Both the position numbers and the translations under genes were made by a program. Positions 24,503-35,530 of a stretch of 64,000 nucleotides of DNA are shown here, piece by piece. The stretch's first letter is position 1; the number at the start of each line of letters is the position of its first letter. The notes beneath the pieces are model-generated. The model saw nothing but the letters and a program-made list of their open reading frames with translations. It was not told where the DNA came from and made no database searches. The stretch comes from Lepiota brunneoincarnata (Eukaryota; Basidiomycota; Agaricomycetes; Agaricales; Agaricaceae): assembly GCA_023014365.1 (NCBI GenBank), contig JAEBUN010000009.1, positions 620,001-684,000 of the forward strand, written 5' to 3'.

Positions 24503-25308
24503 ATGGTGAGCAGCTGCGGTCTCCCCATCCTCCCATCACTGACTCCGCACAGTCGAACGTCTTGCGACCATACCTTGCAGCTGTCCGATCCACTCTTACC
24601 GCTGCCCTGACCTTGGAAGATTTCTCTTCCCAGGTGAAGTTCAGTGTCAAATAATCGGGCCGGTATTAATTATCTTCCAGGTTGTCGAGCGTCATAACAA
24701 ACCAGAGGTGGAGACTAGGTAGGCATTGTCATGCGAGGTACTCTCCTTATCTGACACGAAAATAGGGCCTCGAAAGAAGTGCTGTTAAATCCTCTGGTCA
24801 TTTCACGCAATGAGAATGAGCGAGTGCTGATTGAGCCGTCTGTGAACTCGATAAGGTTGAGCATCAGGATCAAGCAGGCCGATGAAATCGAGCGCATACT
24901 GTGCCACAAATTCACAAGATTTATGATGCAGCGCGCGGAGAACTTTGTTGTTCTACGACGAAAACCTGTGCCAGTGCGTTGCTCTGCTTTCGACCCAAAC
25001 TGACAGTCTGACATCGGGTTCAGGGCTATGATATATCCTTCCTGATCACAAATACTCACACAGAAACCATGCTCAAGCATAAGATCGTCGACTTTATTAT
25101 TCAGTATGTCTGCCATTCCCTTGTGATGTATTTCTCAGTATTAAGCACACGGGTAAGATTTATGGAGGAGGTGGATAAGGAGATCAGTGAGATGAAACTC
25201 AGCCTCAATGCACGGGCGCGAATCGTAGCAGAATCCTACTTGACTGCAGTACGTATCCATTGAACCCTGACCAGACATCTTGTTCATCTTGATTAGATCA
25301 ACGCATAG
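24503..25308 (+). CDS. ARC19: Arp2/3 complex 20 kDa subunit (ARPC4)
   Basis: ARPC4 (yeast Arc19) is a core subunit of the Arp2/3 complex that nucleates branched actin. The spliced protein reads [122 protein letters not shown] and ESYLTAINA. It covers the whole family at the usual length of about 168 residues. The start is unusual: the ATG at 24503-24505 is directly followed by an intron (24506-24552), and translation resumes at TCG AAC GTC. Without this join the frame opens with about 40 unrelated residues. The final exon encodes only a few residues before the stop at 25308. Confidence 0.95.
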
Positions 25309-25443
25309 TATATTGTAAGACATACCGCCCGACAAGTGCACGTTTTGTATCAATTAATGTACTTAATCTGTTTTGACTCGAGAAAAAATAACAGGGGGAA
25401 CAGCACGAGTGGACAAGCCACCATGGAGTCCTTCAAGCGTAAA

Positions 25444-26055
25444 CTATAGACCCTGGGCACGAATTCTCCCTTCCAAGTTTGGCTTTATCCGGTCCCGCCA
25501 TTCCCAGTCCAACAATGCGTACCCTATGACATCTTCATACTCTCCGTTAAGACCTCGCCATGCCTCTTTCCTCTGTGCCTCCAGACGAATACCCGTTCTC
25601 TCCAACCATTTCTGCATTGGAAGGTTATCCACAGCGGTCTCAAACGTCGCCCGATGTAATTTCCTCTCCTCGAATGCATATCGCATCGCGCTATACAGCG
25701 TTTCTGTCCCATAGCCGTTGTGCTGCCTCCCTGGTGAGACCAAGATCCCGATCTCACAAGAATTCATCTTGGTGTCAAAGTTGAAAATCCCAGCAATCGC
25801 GACCAAATCGTCCGTCTTTTTACCGCCGGGATCGACAGTGAACGCGTAGAAATCCACGATTCGTGGGTCTTCTGCGCGTTCTTCCCGGCGCACTCGTACC
25901 TCCTCTGTCGTCATTTCATCAGGGAGGATACGTAGGTATTTGAGTGTTTCTGGGTGTGTCCTGTAGACCGCCACGATTTCATCGTAAGCAGGATCTGGAG
26001 GGAAAAGCTTCAGTCGACCAGAGCAGGATTCAACCGTGTCTTGGTGTTGAGGCAT
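25444..26055 (-). CDS. GNAT-family N-acetyltransferase
   Basis: A single-exon gene of 203 residues, unusual in this intron-rich window. It matches the RimJ/RimL-like Acetyltransf_3 pattern. The N-terminus reads RLKLFPPDPAYDEIVAVYRT, the core strand VAIAGIFNFDTKMNSCEIGI, and the acetyl-CoA loop region VSPGRQHNGYGTETLYSAMR (a relaxed Q/RxxGxG/A motif). HRATFETAVDNLPMQKWLER follows, then the terminal strands EYEDVIGYALLDWEWRD. Basidiomycetes carry many such genes, often acting on small molecules. The substrate is unknown. The 3' end faces the ARPC4 3' end 135 nt away. Confidence 0.85.
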   Translation of the reverse strand: MPQHQDTVESCSGRLKLFPPDPAYDEIVAVYRTHPETLKYLRILPDEMTTEEVRVRREERAEDPRIVDFYAFTVDPGGKKTDDLVAIAGIFNFDTKMNSCEIGILVSPGRQHNGYGTETLYSAMRYAFEERKLHRATFETAVDNLPMQKWLERTGIRLEAQRKEAWRGLNGEYEDVIGYALLDWEWRDRIKPNLEGRIRAQGL

Positions 26056-26241
26056 GGGGAGTCAGATCGATGAGAGATTGGCGTCATGTATGTCATTTGA
26101 GTAGATGGGTATATAAGTAAAATTAAGCGACCAATAATGTTAGGGCGCCAAAGCAGCCGAGTCATCTGTCCCTTCAAAACCGTCTTCCTTAAGTCTTCAG
26201 GCTCCATATAGGCAGACTCTGGGTACCAGTGACCGTGACAA

Positions 26242-29200
26242 TCACTCCCTCCCGTTTTGATCGCGAGTACTTTGCCTGCGGATGCCGAATAGTTCGACAA
26301 GATCTGATAGGACGATCGCATTACAAATCGTATGGGCATGAAGGATAATTGAGGCACTTACCTTGAAGCCTCGCTTCGCGCTGCTCGCGTTGGGTCTCGC
26401 GCCTTTTGATACCAGAAAATGCCTACGCCAAGGTCCCCAGAGCTTAGGTAAGATGAGATAGATGAAAATTAAGTGCGGACCTGTTGCACCAGTTTCTTCT
26501 TTCGTTCCTGGATTTCCAGTACTTTGGACTCAACCGTATCCTCCGCTATTAGCTGATAGACATGAACCGGTTTCTTTTGGCCTATTCTGTTTACCCTGTC
26601 GATAGCCTGAGACTCGATACCTTCTTGCCACCAGCTAGAAAATCGATTGTCATCGGTCCCTCGATAAACTGTTGCCTCATGTACTCACGGATCCATGCTA
26701 CGACGTTGAACATCAGAATAGGGCAGCCCAAAGCACTGGGTCACTCACAGGTAAACATTATTCGCCACTTGTATCCATATTCCATCATTTTTCAAATGGA
26801 GCCAACGCTAATTTGGTGACTTACCGGTAAGATTGAGACCGAGAGCACCCTAAATAGAGATCAATGCCCAATTTTGTGTTTGGGGGACACGGTGCATAGG
26901 TCACTCACGGCTTTGAGGGAGATAAGCATGATACGGGGATTCTCTTCCGTGAAGTCTTCGTCATAAACACTATTATCCTGCTTTACGAAGACCTCACTAG
27001 CATCGCCATCGGTATCATCGTCATTGTACGAAGTCCCCTTCGCTTTGCCTTTCCCGCGGGTACGGGTAGCTCTTGCCAGTGGCGAACCTGATCGGGGGTT
27101 CTCTTCCTTGACAGGGACGGAGAAGCGAGCAATGGCCTCTTGACGCTTCTTGGCGGACATCTGACCGTCAAATCGAACGTATGAAATGCTGCAGAGAGTA
27201 TTCGAGGGTAGGGTTCTAGCAGGTACAAGGATAAGCGTACCCAGCTTCATCCAGAGCCTCTTCAATCTAGCAGTGTGTATTAGTAGGGGTTAGGAGTTCT
27301 CACTTATTGGCGACTCACCTTGTCCAAGAACGACGTGAATTGCGAAAACACGAGGGATTTCTCGTAGGTAGGCGTCAGCTGGAGCAAGTGAACGAGCTGG
27401 TCAATCTTGGCCGACGAGCCAGCACGAATACCGACGACATCTCCTGCGTCGTTGCATCGGACTGGTTTCTGGGTAAGCTCCGTTGGAGGCGGTGGTTCCA
27501 AGAGGCCGTCCATGGAAATTGGACGTCGATCCTTGTGTGAGAGTACTGGTTAGTTAAAGGTCACAGTGGATTTGAGGACAAAGCTCACCATAGGGCACTT
27601 GGAGTCCCTAGAAATAACCTCTGTGATGCTAGAAAGATGTCGGCTTGTTTCCGTATTCGTGTTGCAGGCGTTCTTACCAGGTAAAACAGAACTTGTGGGT
27701 GCAAAAGGTAATCCTCGGGTTATTCAAAATATCGAAACAAATAGGACATTCCTCGCAGTCTTCAATGGCTTGTGCTAATATGTCCTGAAGGCGGAGCATC
27801 TCTTCATGGGAAAGAGGTGTTCTGGGACTATTCTCGGTATCCAGTTCCGTTTTACGCAGCTCCTCAAGATAGTTTGCGGGAAGTAGGCCTGGATGTAATG
27901 CTAGTTGGCGCATTCGGGTGAGCATACCTAGTACATTGGACTGCATCTGCGGTCACGGTGTCATGAATGAGAATTCACGTGAAAGGAATGCTCACGTACG
28001 AAACCTTGGTCTCTTTCATTATTCATGTAATTTTCAAAACGCTGTCTGGATAAGTGTTCTACTTGATCATATAATTGCTAAATTGCCAGGTATCAGCGGA
28101 CTGCGTGCCATCCAAGAGGGCTACTCACCCGAGCCTCATCATGGAGAGAAACGGGAACTTTGATCATCTCCACCTGCAGCAATTCAGTGAATATACTGTT
28201 TGACGAGAGTCGGATGTTTAGTATACCGGTGGAAGAGGTATCAGGGGATTCCCTTGGTTATCTTGCATTTCTTTTGTCCGGCGAATACAAATCTGACTCA
28301 TCAAGGCCTAGAAAATCTTATGGTATGACAAGACATCCACAGGAGTAAGGCAGACATACGCGAAGCAACTCAGCGCCTGATGGCAGTGCGTCCTTGAGCG
28401 GCCGAAGGAGCAGCCTTTTGAAAAAGTCCTCGTTGTCTAGCGGACGACAAATTTGTAAGAATGTCAGGAGAGAGCCCAAATCCTAGGGATAAATTCAATA
28501 ACATGGGAGATGAGGTAGACATCGAATGCATTACTCTGGGCGAGTTAATCTGAAGGGTGATGTTAAATAGCAATGGCTTTCAATACTATGGTGGAACTAA
28601 CAATTGGTGTCCCGCTCAATATCCAACGCCTCTCAGCCTTGAGGGCGCAGACTGACTTGGCCGTCCTCGTTTTCGGGTTTCGGATGTTGTGTCCTTCGTC
28701 CAGAACAACTCGCTGAAAGATAGAGTGAGCACATCTGCGAACGAATGCCAATTCAGTTACCTTCCAAGGAATGTCAAATAGCGACCGCTCCATTTTCCGC
28801 TTCTTCCTGCCTCCAGCGCCAGAGTCGACACCTCCGTGCTCGTTCGCTACAGTCTGATAGGTTGTGATGACCACGTCATATTTCTGCAAGTTTTCTGACG
28901 TCAAATTCCTGCCGTTACCGTAGTATATGAAAGTAGACAAAGCGCGTGGCATGCAATGGTCCTCAATTTGTTTTTCCCAGTTCGATAAAATCGAGAGGGG
29001 AGTAACTAGTATGATGGATGAGAGCGACCCGGCAGTGAGTCCATCATTCGTACCAATAAGAGTCGCCTTTGAGCTCCCCGAGGACTCGTCACCTTTGGTA
29101 GCGAGGACAAGAGCAATCATTGTCAAAGTTTTACCCTAAGTATCGTTGTGGGTGTGTGGCAGAGTGGAAGCACGTAATCGAAAGTCCTTACCAGTCCCTA

Positions 29201-30969
29201 TAGCATACAATCAATAACCTAATAAGGGAACATATTGAATTTTGACTTGCCATAGCGTCGGCGCATAATGCACCACGACCAAGTACTGGGGGCTCGCTCT
29301 GTGGCGTTTTAGTAGCCACTGTTTGTGTGCTTAGAGTTCTGGAGTTTGTTCACAGCATTGAGGCGGACCTACAGTTGAAGTAGTATGGGTTCTGCGAATA
29401 TTAAGTCAGGTATTATCAAGACCAACGAAATCACACACTCTTCCACCGACAGTTCTATACTGCCAGAATTGGACGGGCGTGTCACTTTCTTTCTTGGGCA
29501 GAACCGGACGTTCTCGTTCGATACACCATTGCAGTGCCTGAGACTGGGACCACTTGTGAATATATGGCACGGTCTGGAGTGCACATTACGTACTTGATGT
29601 TTCAACAAGTCAACTTTCAGATTACCTTTCTTGATACCGGGAGGGTCAGGATGCAAAGGCAGGCTGAGGATATCCTCCGTAGAACAAAGGGTATCCAGGA
29701 GGGAACTTCGTCGGCCCCCGTCATCAACTTTTTCTAGACTCTCGATCATCTGTTTGAGTTCAGCCGATCTGTGCAAAGCCTCCTGTTGTTTCAGGACAGC
29801 TTCTTGTTGTTTTATTACGGATTCTTGCTGAGCAGCGGAACTACTGGATGAACCAACCACCCCTGTATGTCTGTGTACAATCCCGGCGGCGGTCACAGCA
29901 TAAGAACTGGCACCAGGACCAGTACTGGAGGCGGTAGTTTTGTTTCTGCCTCCTGATGAGAATCCGCGCCGCCCTGGAGTTGCCCAAACCAACTGAGACT
30001 CGAGGGTGTCACGTTTATCCGCTGCGCCGTATATCCTCAGAGTCCTATGGGGAATGCGGTGGGTTTACTGGTAATGTCATCATGCGGGATCATTGACCCA
30101 CATTGATAGGGTATATCCCCTCGACCGGCCGACTGCAACAAGTTTCAGCGTCAAAACGAACGAGGGACGTAACACGTACGATTGCCGTCATTAATGACCC
30201 CCTCGACTGTGACAAGCTTATGGTCAAGAAGCGGCGCTAGCTTTGCCGCAACTGTACGAGGGATATGTCCCACTTGAACTCGGCTAATATTTTGAACTTG
30301 AATGGCATTCCTGTGGCTGTATGCGCAAAATTTTCTGGTCCTTGGTAGAGGTAACTCACGCGTCGAACCGGTTGCGAGGTTCCCTGACTAGGAGAACTTC
30401 TTCTCCTGGCCCGACCAGACCTACCGAGGATGTTCGGGTTTACGAAAGGGTCCCTCTTTCAAACCACTCACCTTTGTAATACTGAATACCGACAACGTTG
30501 GTGTGTAATGTGCAATATAACTCGTCAACTGCGTCGGCTTCTTGTGGCTCGTCTTCGATAATTTCAGTAGATGAGCCAGCCGAAGATTGCACAAGCGGAA
30601 CACAAGATGTTGAGCTCCCCGACGGTTCTTCAACCACTTTTCGTTTATTCTGAGAACGTGCCTGAGATACGGGAGTAATTTGAAAGTGTTTTGCTTTGGC
30701 GGATTCCGGAACATCACTTGGATCAATATGTCGTATTTGGATAGCCAAACGGATCTTCGCTCGGTCTTCGGCGCTAGAGAAAGCGTGGACATCAAGGTTA
30801 ATTCTAAAATGGAAGCAACATACCTAAGCTGTGAAAACCCTACAATCTCATTCAAGTTGATGGCCGAAAGATTTTGAAGGACTTCGCGAGTTACGCAACC
30901 CCTGACAACCATTGGTTGCCGTATGAAGCCAGGACTTTGAAAAAGCGTACCAGTGTCGCCACTCAACAT
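26242..30969 (-). CDS. HLTF/Rad5-type SNF2 helicase with HIRAN and RING domains
   Basis: A DNA damage-tolerance factor that remodels stalled forks and acts as a ubiquitin ligase for PCNA. The order is HIRAN, SNF2, RING, helicase C, as in HLTF. The HIRAN domain holds NVVGIQYYKG, LVREPRNRFDA and QVGHIPRTVAAKLAPLLDHK. A Gln-rich coiled stretch follows (near 29800). Helicase motifs are DAMGLGKT, ILVTPLSILSNW, VLDEGHNIRN and ERRWILSGTPI. The RING reads CPICFDILNN, CTHKFCFTCI and KCPMDRRPI. The C half has VFSQFTSFLDK, SYVRFDGQMSAKKRQEAI, LISLKAGALGLNLT and DRVNRIGQ. The C-terminus is LQDLVELFGIRRQSTRDQNG, with its stop at 26242. An acidic insert of about 60 residues sits between helicase motifs V-like and IV (near 27000). 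The start at 30969 is the first in-frame ATG. The Walker A loop is split by a microexon. Confidence 0.93.
29192..29197 (-). other. 6-nt microexon (Gly-Leu of Walker A)
   Basis: GGACTG lies between a GC-AG intron (29198-29250) and a GT-AG intron (29136-29191). Inserted between DAM and GKT it gives DAMGLGKT, the SNF2 motif I. Skipping it would leave DAMGKT, in frame but two residues short in the ATP-binding loop. Confidence 0.85.
29198..29250 (-). other. GC-AG intron before the Walker A microexon
   Basis: The donor reads ATG|GCAAGT and the acceptor GCTATAG; 53 nt. The donor keeps the GCAAGT consensus typical of GC introns. It is needed to produce the conserved motif I. Confidence 0.82.
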
Positions 30970-31539
30970 TTTCGCCGTATTGGTTCGAGGTTGTCTGACC
31001 GTAGCGCAATGTGCCGACGGGAAGTACTGTTCCCTGTTCGCTAATAAACCCAATGTCGTAGAGGTAGAAAGGGCACGACTCACATTGCAGGGTGAGGGCC
31101 CGTGACACTTGGCCCGTACACTTTTACTATACTAAATCCACGGTTAGTATAATTTTTTTACATCATAGCAAGCAGATAAAATACCCCAAAGGCGTGCCGC
31201 GTGGTCATCTGGATACTGACTGTGAGGTTACGGGGAGAAAGGGATGGGCGCGAAAAGGGTTAAATTACCGGGAATGGGATCACGTGGTCGCGGTCATTGA
31301 CATAAGAGGATTCCCCTCTCCGTCGCACAGGCGGACGAGGGTGGACAACGTTCCGCGTGTACTGGGCTTAATGAACTACTGTGAGGTGCACCTCGCTTCT
31401 CCAGAATATATATTTTTGTTGGCGTACCGGATGTCCAGAACGCGGGAACAAACAAACGGCAAACGTATCGTGACCCTGATCTCATCAGCAATTGCCCGCT
31501 CTTTTGCTTTAAATTGCTTCGGACTTGCCAATCTCCCAA
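30970..31539. promoter_or_regulatory. 570-nt divergent promoter region, HLTF-like / NSE4
   Basis: The space between the start codons of two divergent genome-maintenance genes. The minus-strand frame stays open for about 38 codons upstream of the helicase ATG but has no ATG. I saw no obvious regulatory site. Confidence 0.5.
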
Positions 31540-32876
31540 ATGTCCGACGCTGATATGGATGGCAAGCTCTATATTGCCTGTATATGGGAGGGCTATGCTA
31601 AATCCCAACAGAGCTTGCTTTTGATCCTGACCAGGATCTGGAGCAGAAACGTTCCCTACGCCAGAACTATCGGAAGCTTGCGAGTAAAATTGAAGGTGAT
31701 TGTCGAGTGTAGGAGCTACGAAAGAGTCTCTGACACATATGCTTGCCTCGCAGAGTACCAGGTCAACCCTACAGGGCTGGGCGTGGATGAGCTACGCGAG
31801 CAACTCGAAACAGCTGACAAGCTGTTTGAAAAAGGTAAAGACTCGCTGCATACCTTGCAAGGGTTCTATACCATACTCAACGGACATGCAGTTAGGGGAC
31901 CATCTGAGGCCACTCTGGACTCCCACTTTCTCTTAATGGCATCCAATGTGGGTGCCCAAAAGGCTCGAGCGATGAAGTCAGGAACAGGATCGTTCGATGT
32001 GGATGAATACATGGCAAAGCTTCGCAATTTCATGAATGGTGGACTCAAACCTGAGAACATCCCTGCGGAAGATGAAGAGTCGGAGTACGGGGCTGAAGGT
32101 TCGAGGCTAAACTGGGACCGCATCGGACGTCTTGCGCTAGCGAAAAGCAGACGTGCACCCGCCCTCACTTTTATGTTGGTCCGACGCCCCTCTGAAATAC
32201 TACGGCTACTGAAAGAGCCCTAGGCTTGGACCCTTATCGATCGAACAAAAAGTGAGAAACATAGCTAAACGTGCTAGGCTAGAAAAGGACATGGCCCCCG
32301 AAGCCAAACCGGAGCAGCTTAGGGAGGAAGATATCCAACAATCAGCTAACGAAACCACCAAAAATGTCCAAGTAGTATGGGGTCTTCTACTTTATGAAAC
32401 CCGAAGTCTCTCATAAATATTGTTTAGCTGAGGGCAATCCTTGAGCAGATGGAAGAAGAACGTGTCAACCTCTTTCGCTTTGTCATTAACCCCAACGACT
32501 TCGCACAATCTGTGGAGAATATATTCTATCTCTCATTCCTTATCCGGGATGGCAACGTTGCATTGGAAGTAGAAGAAGGAGAACCAGTCATATGTATGTT
32601 ATTCCGTTAAACCCGAGCGATCCGACTCAAGCGTCTGAAAGACCTGTGCGACCCTCCGACTGACGAGGACTACGCACACGGCCTTAAGAAACAGCAACTT
32701 GTCTTAGAATTCGATCAGGAAACATGGCATGTGAGCACGATTCTGTGATTATTACGCCTCCTTTACGTGTACCTATCCCATCCTTTCAGGAAGCGATCCA
32801 GGTTTTCAGTATAACGAGGTCTATGATTCCCCAGAGGCCCAAGGAAGATGGTTCAATGAGTGGCTCAAGGTGGTAA
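31540..32876 (+). CDS. NSE4: Nse4 kleisin of the Smc5/6 complex
   Basis: Nse4 bridges the Smc5 and Smc6 heads with Nse1 and Nse3. The spliced start is MSDADMDELAFDPDQDLEQK. The body reads SLRQNYRKLASKIEEYQ, NPTGLGVDELREQLETADKL and then the hallmark TLDSHFLLMASNVGAQKARA. After this come FDVDEYMAKLRNFMNGG, LNWDRIGRLALAKSRRAPAL, TFMLGPLSIEQK, EQLREEDIQQSANETTKNVQ and the C-terminal winged-helix region VNLFRFVINPNDFAQSVENI and FYLSFLIRDGN. The end is QRPKEDGSMSGSRW, with its stop at 32876. The gene looks complete, with about six introns. The first coding exon is 22 nt and is followed by a GC-AG intron. One join near 32595-32630 is unsure. Confidence 0.92.
31562..31611 (+). other. GC-AG intron in NSE4
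   Basis: The donor reads GGATG|GCAAGC and the acceptor CCCAACAG; 50 nt. Removal joins MDADMD-type residues to ELAFDPDQDLEQKRS, the expected Nse4 N-terminal helix. The unspliced frame would read into unrelated residues and miss this motif. Confidence 0.7.
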
Positions 32877-35530
32877 GGCTGAGGGGCGAATTCATACACT
32901 GGATGTCCCAAACATTGCCGTGCCGCCATTAATATCTCTCCAGCCATCACTAGCAGAATGCCTTCTCTGCCTCATCGACCCTCACGCACATAGAACCAGG
33001 GCAAGGATGGTGCCGTTGAACACATCAGGATAAAGGCACTCCTGATGAACCACTCTTCCCCGCTACACATTGTAGCCCATGGTCTCGTGTTACATTTTGA
33101 ATTGCGAATGAGTTGATAACCAAATTTAGGACTTCTCGGTCCTCATAGGACTTACATATAGCTCTGTTAATGCGTGATCGACGTAATTATATATACATCA
33201 TGTGCCAGTCCAATCTTCGTCCTGGACTACCGGCGCCCCCAGACTGCTTATCGGAAGGCTTGTGGGTGGGTCTCATGCCTATGAATTTTGATCGCAAGAC
33301 TTCGGGTCGCAAGGCTGATACCGGGGACGCATGGGTCCTTCAAATCCGGTGCTGTTGACACGGTTCATACGATGGCTATCAGCCATTTGCTACTTCCCTC
33401 ACACCTCGTGAAAGGTCTCTCCCCCTCTTCACAAGGCAGGCCTGTTTCGAAGGCAGGCCCGTTACATCCTCGTTCCAGCCTTCAAGCTCATGCTCGTATG
33501 ATGGCAGACACCAGACCAGATCACGCCTCACGCCGGACACCCAAGAATAGATGTTCAAGTGTGGTTCAGTTCAACGCTCAAGCTCAAGTTTAAGCCTCCT
33601 GGCTCAGTTGTTGTCGCATGCACCTCCATACTGAGATCACTGGGACCAGCCCCTGATTAAGGATCGCGCGGCGAACACCGCAGCGCTTTAACGTAGCAAG
33701 ACGCACGATCAACTTCGGACTCATCATGCTAACAATATCCAGCCGCCTCCACTACTCGGTGCTTACTAGTGGTCACTGCTCTTACCAGTCTCTGCACACA
33801 CACACGTACACCCACAACTCCGAAAACCAAAATAACTTTACCCACTAGCTGACCAATGACACACTTTGCAGCACCACAGTGTATCCCGCCAACCCAACCC
33901 AGCCCATCCCCCTAACCCCCTGATACCTCCGAACTTCCGAGCTTCGAAATGTCCAGCCTAGACTGTCACATACCCAGCCACACCATACTGTACACACCCC
34001 TTCGCTCCTTCGCAGGTCCAAGTATATCACATAATGACCCTGCGCCATACGAGTCCACAGACCACAAGCGACATGGACAGCGCCTAGGCGCGAACCCCAA
34101 CAAGCTAGCACCACTTCGACACCCCGCTTCTCAAAAAGAATCCCTCCGTTTCACTGACCAGCCACCAAATGACTGTAGGCCCGCAGAACATGGAACCAAA
34201 CGGGAGTAGAGAAGCCAGTAACCTAATCAAAATGAAGAGTTCATTTTGTTTTCGCTTAGCATTTGCACATTTGGCAGGCACGATCCAATCGGAATGGCCG
34301 CATGTTTACATGGCGTGCCCGCCTGTAAGCGAACCAATAGGAACGTAAATTTTTATAAGAGAGGGCTATGCACGTATGAGCGAACCGCTTGGAACGCTTA
34401 TTCGTATCTGCAGCCTCTAATTCGGTGTCGGCAGGAGTGCCAAGTTCGGTCAGAAACGAGATGTAGATTTTTTAAGTGAACACAATAAGTACATTGAAAT
34501 AGAAACTTGAGTGGACCAAAAGCCCAGGAAGGAGAGATGGATGAAGAGAGTGTGCGTGTAAAAAGTCAGGATCAGTGGTGCAATGCAGGGTGAGGGACGA
34601 GAGAAAAAAATTAATATGCGACAAGTAACCTAAAATCAACAGACCATCATCACCACCAACACCAAGGCCATTGGATTTCTAGCCCAACCCACTCCAGTTT
34701 GGCCTATAAGTCCAAAATGTAACCAGGACACCTCCTGAAGCAAGGCTACAAATCAATGTGTCCGTTTTGTGTAACGGAAAGAGATCATAGGAGGGGAAGG
34801 GAAGAGAAGGGTGCTCTGGTGTAGATATAAGCAATAAGATATACAAAGCTAAACCGTAAAGCGGATGCTTAAGACAAAGGGGAAGAACCAGTTATGAGTA
34901 TCCCATGACAAAACTCGAAGCGGGGGAATGAATAAATGTGGCAGTTCCAACAAGGAGCACGGTATTGGGGTAAGGGAAATTAGAGTAGAGGAGGGTTATA
35001 ATATAGTGGGAAGTTGTCGAGGGAAGGCATAGATGGTGATAATGATAGCGAGAGCGAGGGAAGGCATAGATGGTGATAATGATAGCGAGAGCGAGGGATG
35101 CCCAAGGTCAGGCTCGCGGTTGGGCGCCAGATGCTGGCAACCATGGACGGGTGCGTATGAAGGGGTCGGATTGGTGATGAAGTGTATGGGCGTATGGGCA
35201 GAAGGACGAAAAATTGTTGTGGGGGGGTGCGAGTCGGGAAGCCGGGAGGAACGGCGGGGGACGTATGCCTGGAAAGAAGGCGAGAGAACGACAAGTTTTC
35301 GGGATAAGGCAGAAGGAAATCCTGGTACAAGAAGATTATCGCACACGAACAATGGCTCGAGAGCGAGCGAGGGGTAGCTATTATAATACAAACAATCAAA
35401 AGTCAGCGTTCAAAGTGGGTGGGAATCACAAATGGACAACCAAAAGTAGGGAGCGAATATCCACAGATCAAGAGCAAGCGGGAGAGATATGCGCAAACAA
35501 AAACCAGTAGTCGGAAAAGGGGCCGTAGCA
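32877..35530. other. 2.65-kb convergent spacer
   Basis: The 3' ends of NSE4 (+) and the homeodomain gene (-) face each other over 2.65 kb, much more than at other convergent pairs here (about 135-740 nt). No recognised protein. A short CA repeat lies near 33798-33812. A 37-nt tandem duplication lies at 35024-35097. A GC/GA-rich strand bias runs 34780-35400. It may hold long 3' UTRs or a noncoding transcript. Confidence 0.45.
35024..35097. repeat. 37-nt unit repeated twice in tandem
   Basis: The unit begins AAGGCATAGATGGTGATAAT and ends GCGAGAGCGAGGG. Two copies abut exactly with no visible mismatch, which suggests a recent duplication. Confidence 0.85.

Noticed and set aside
33340..33360. 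TTCAAATCC stretch resembling a tRNA B box
   Set aside because: No matching A box or cloverleaf arms around it.
33798..33812. CA dinucleotide repeat
   Set aside because: Too short to be more than ordinary simple sequence.
35033..35377. 114-codon plus-strand frame through the tandem repeat
   Set aside because: Its text follows the repeat and the purine bias rather than any protein pattern.
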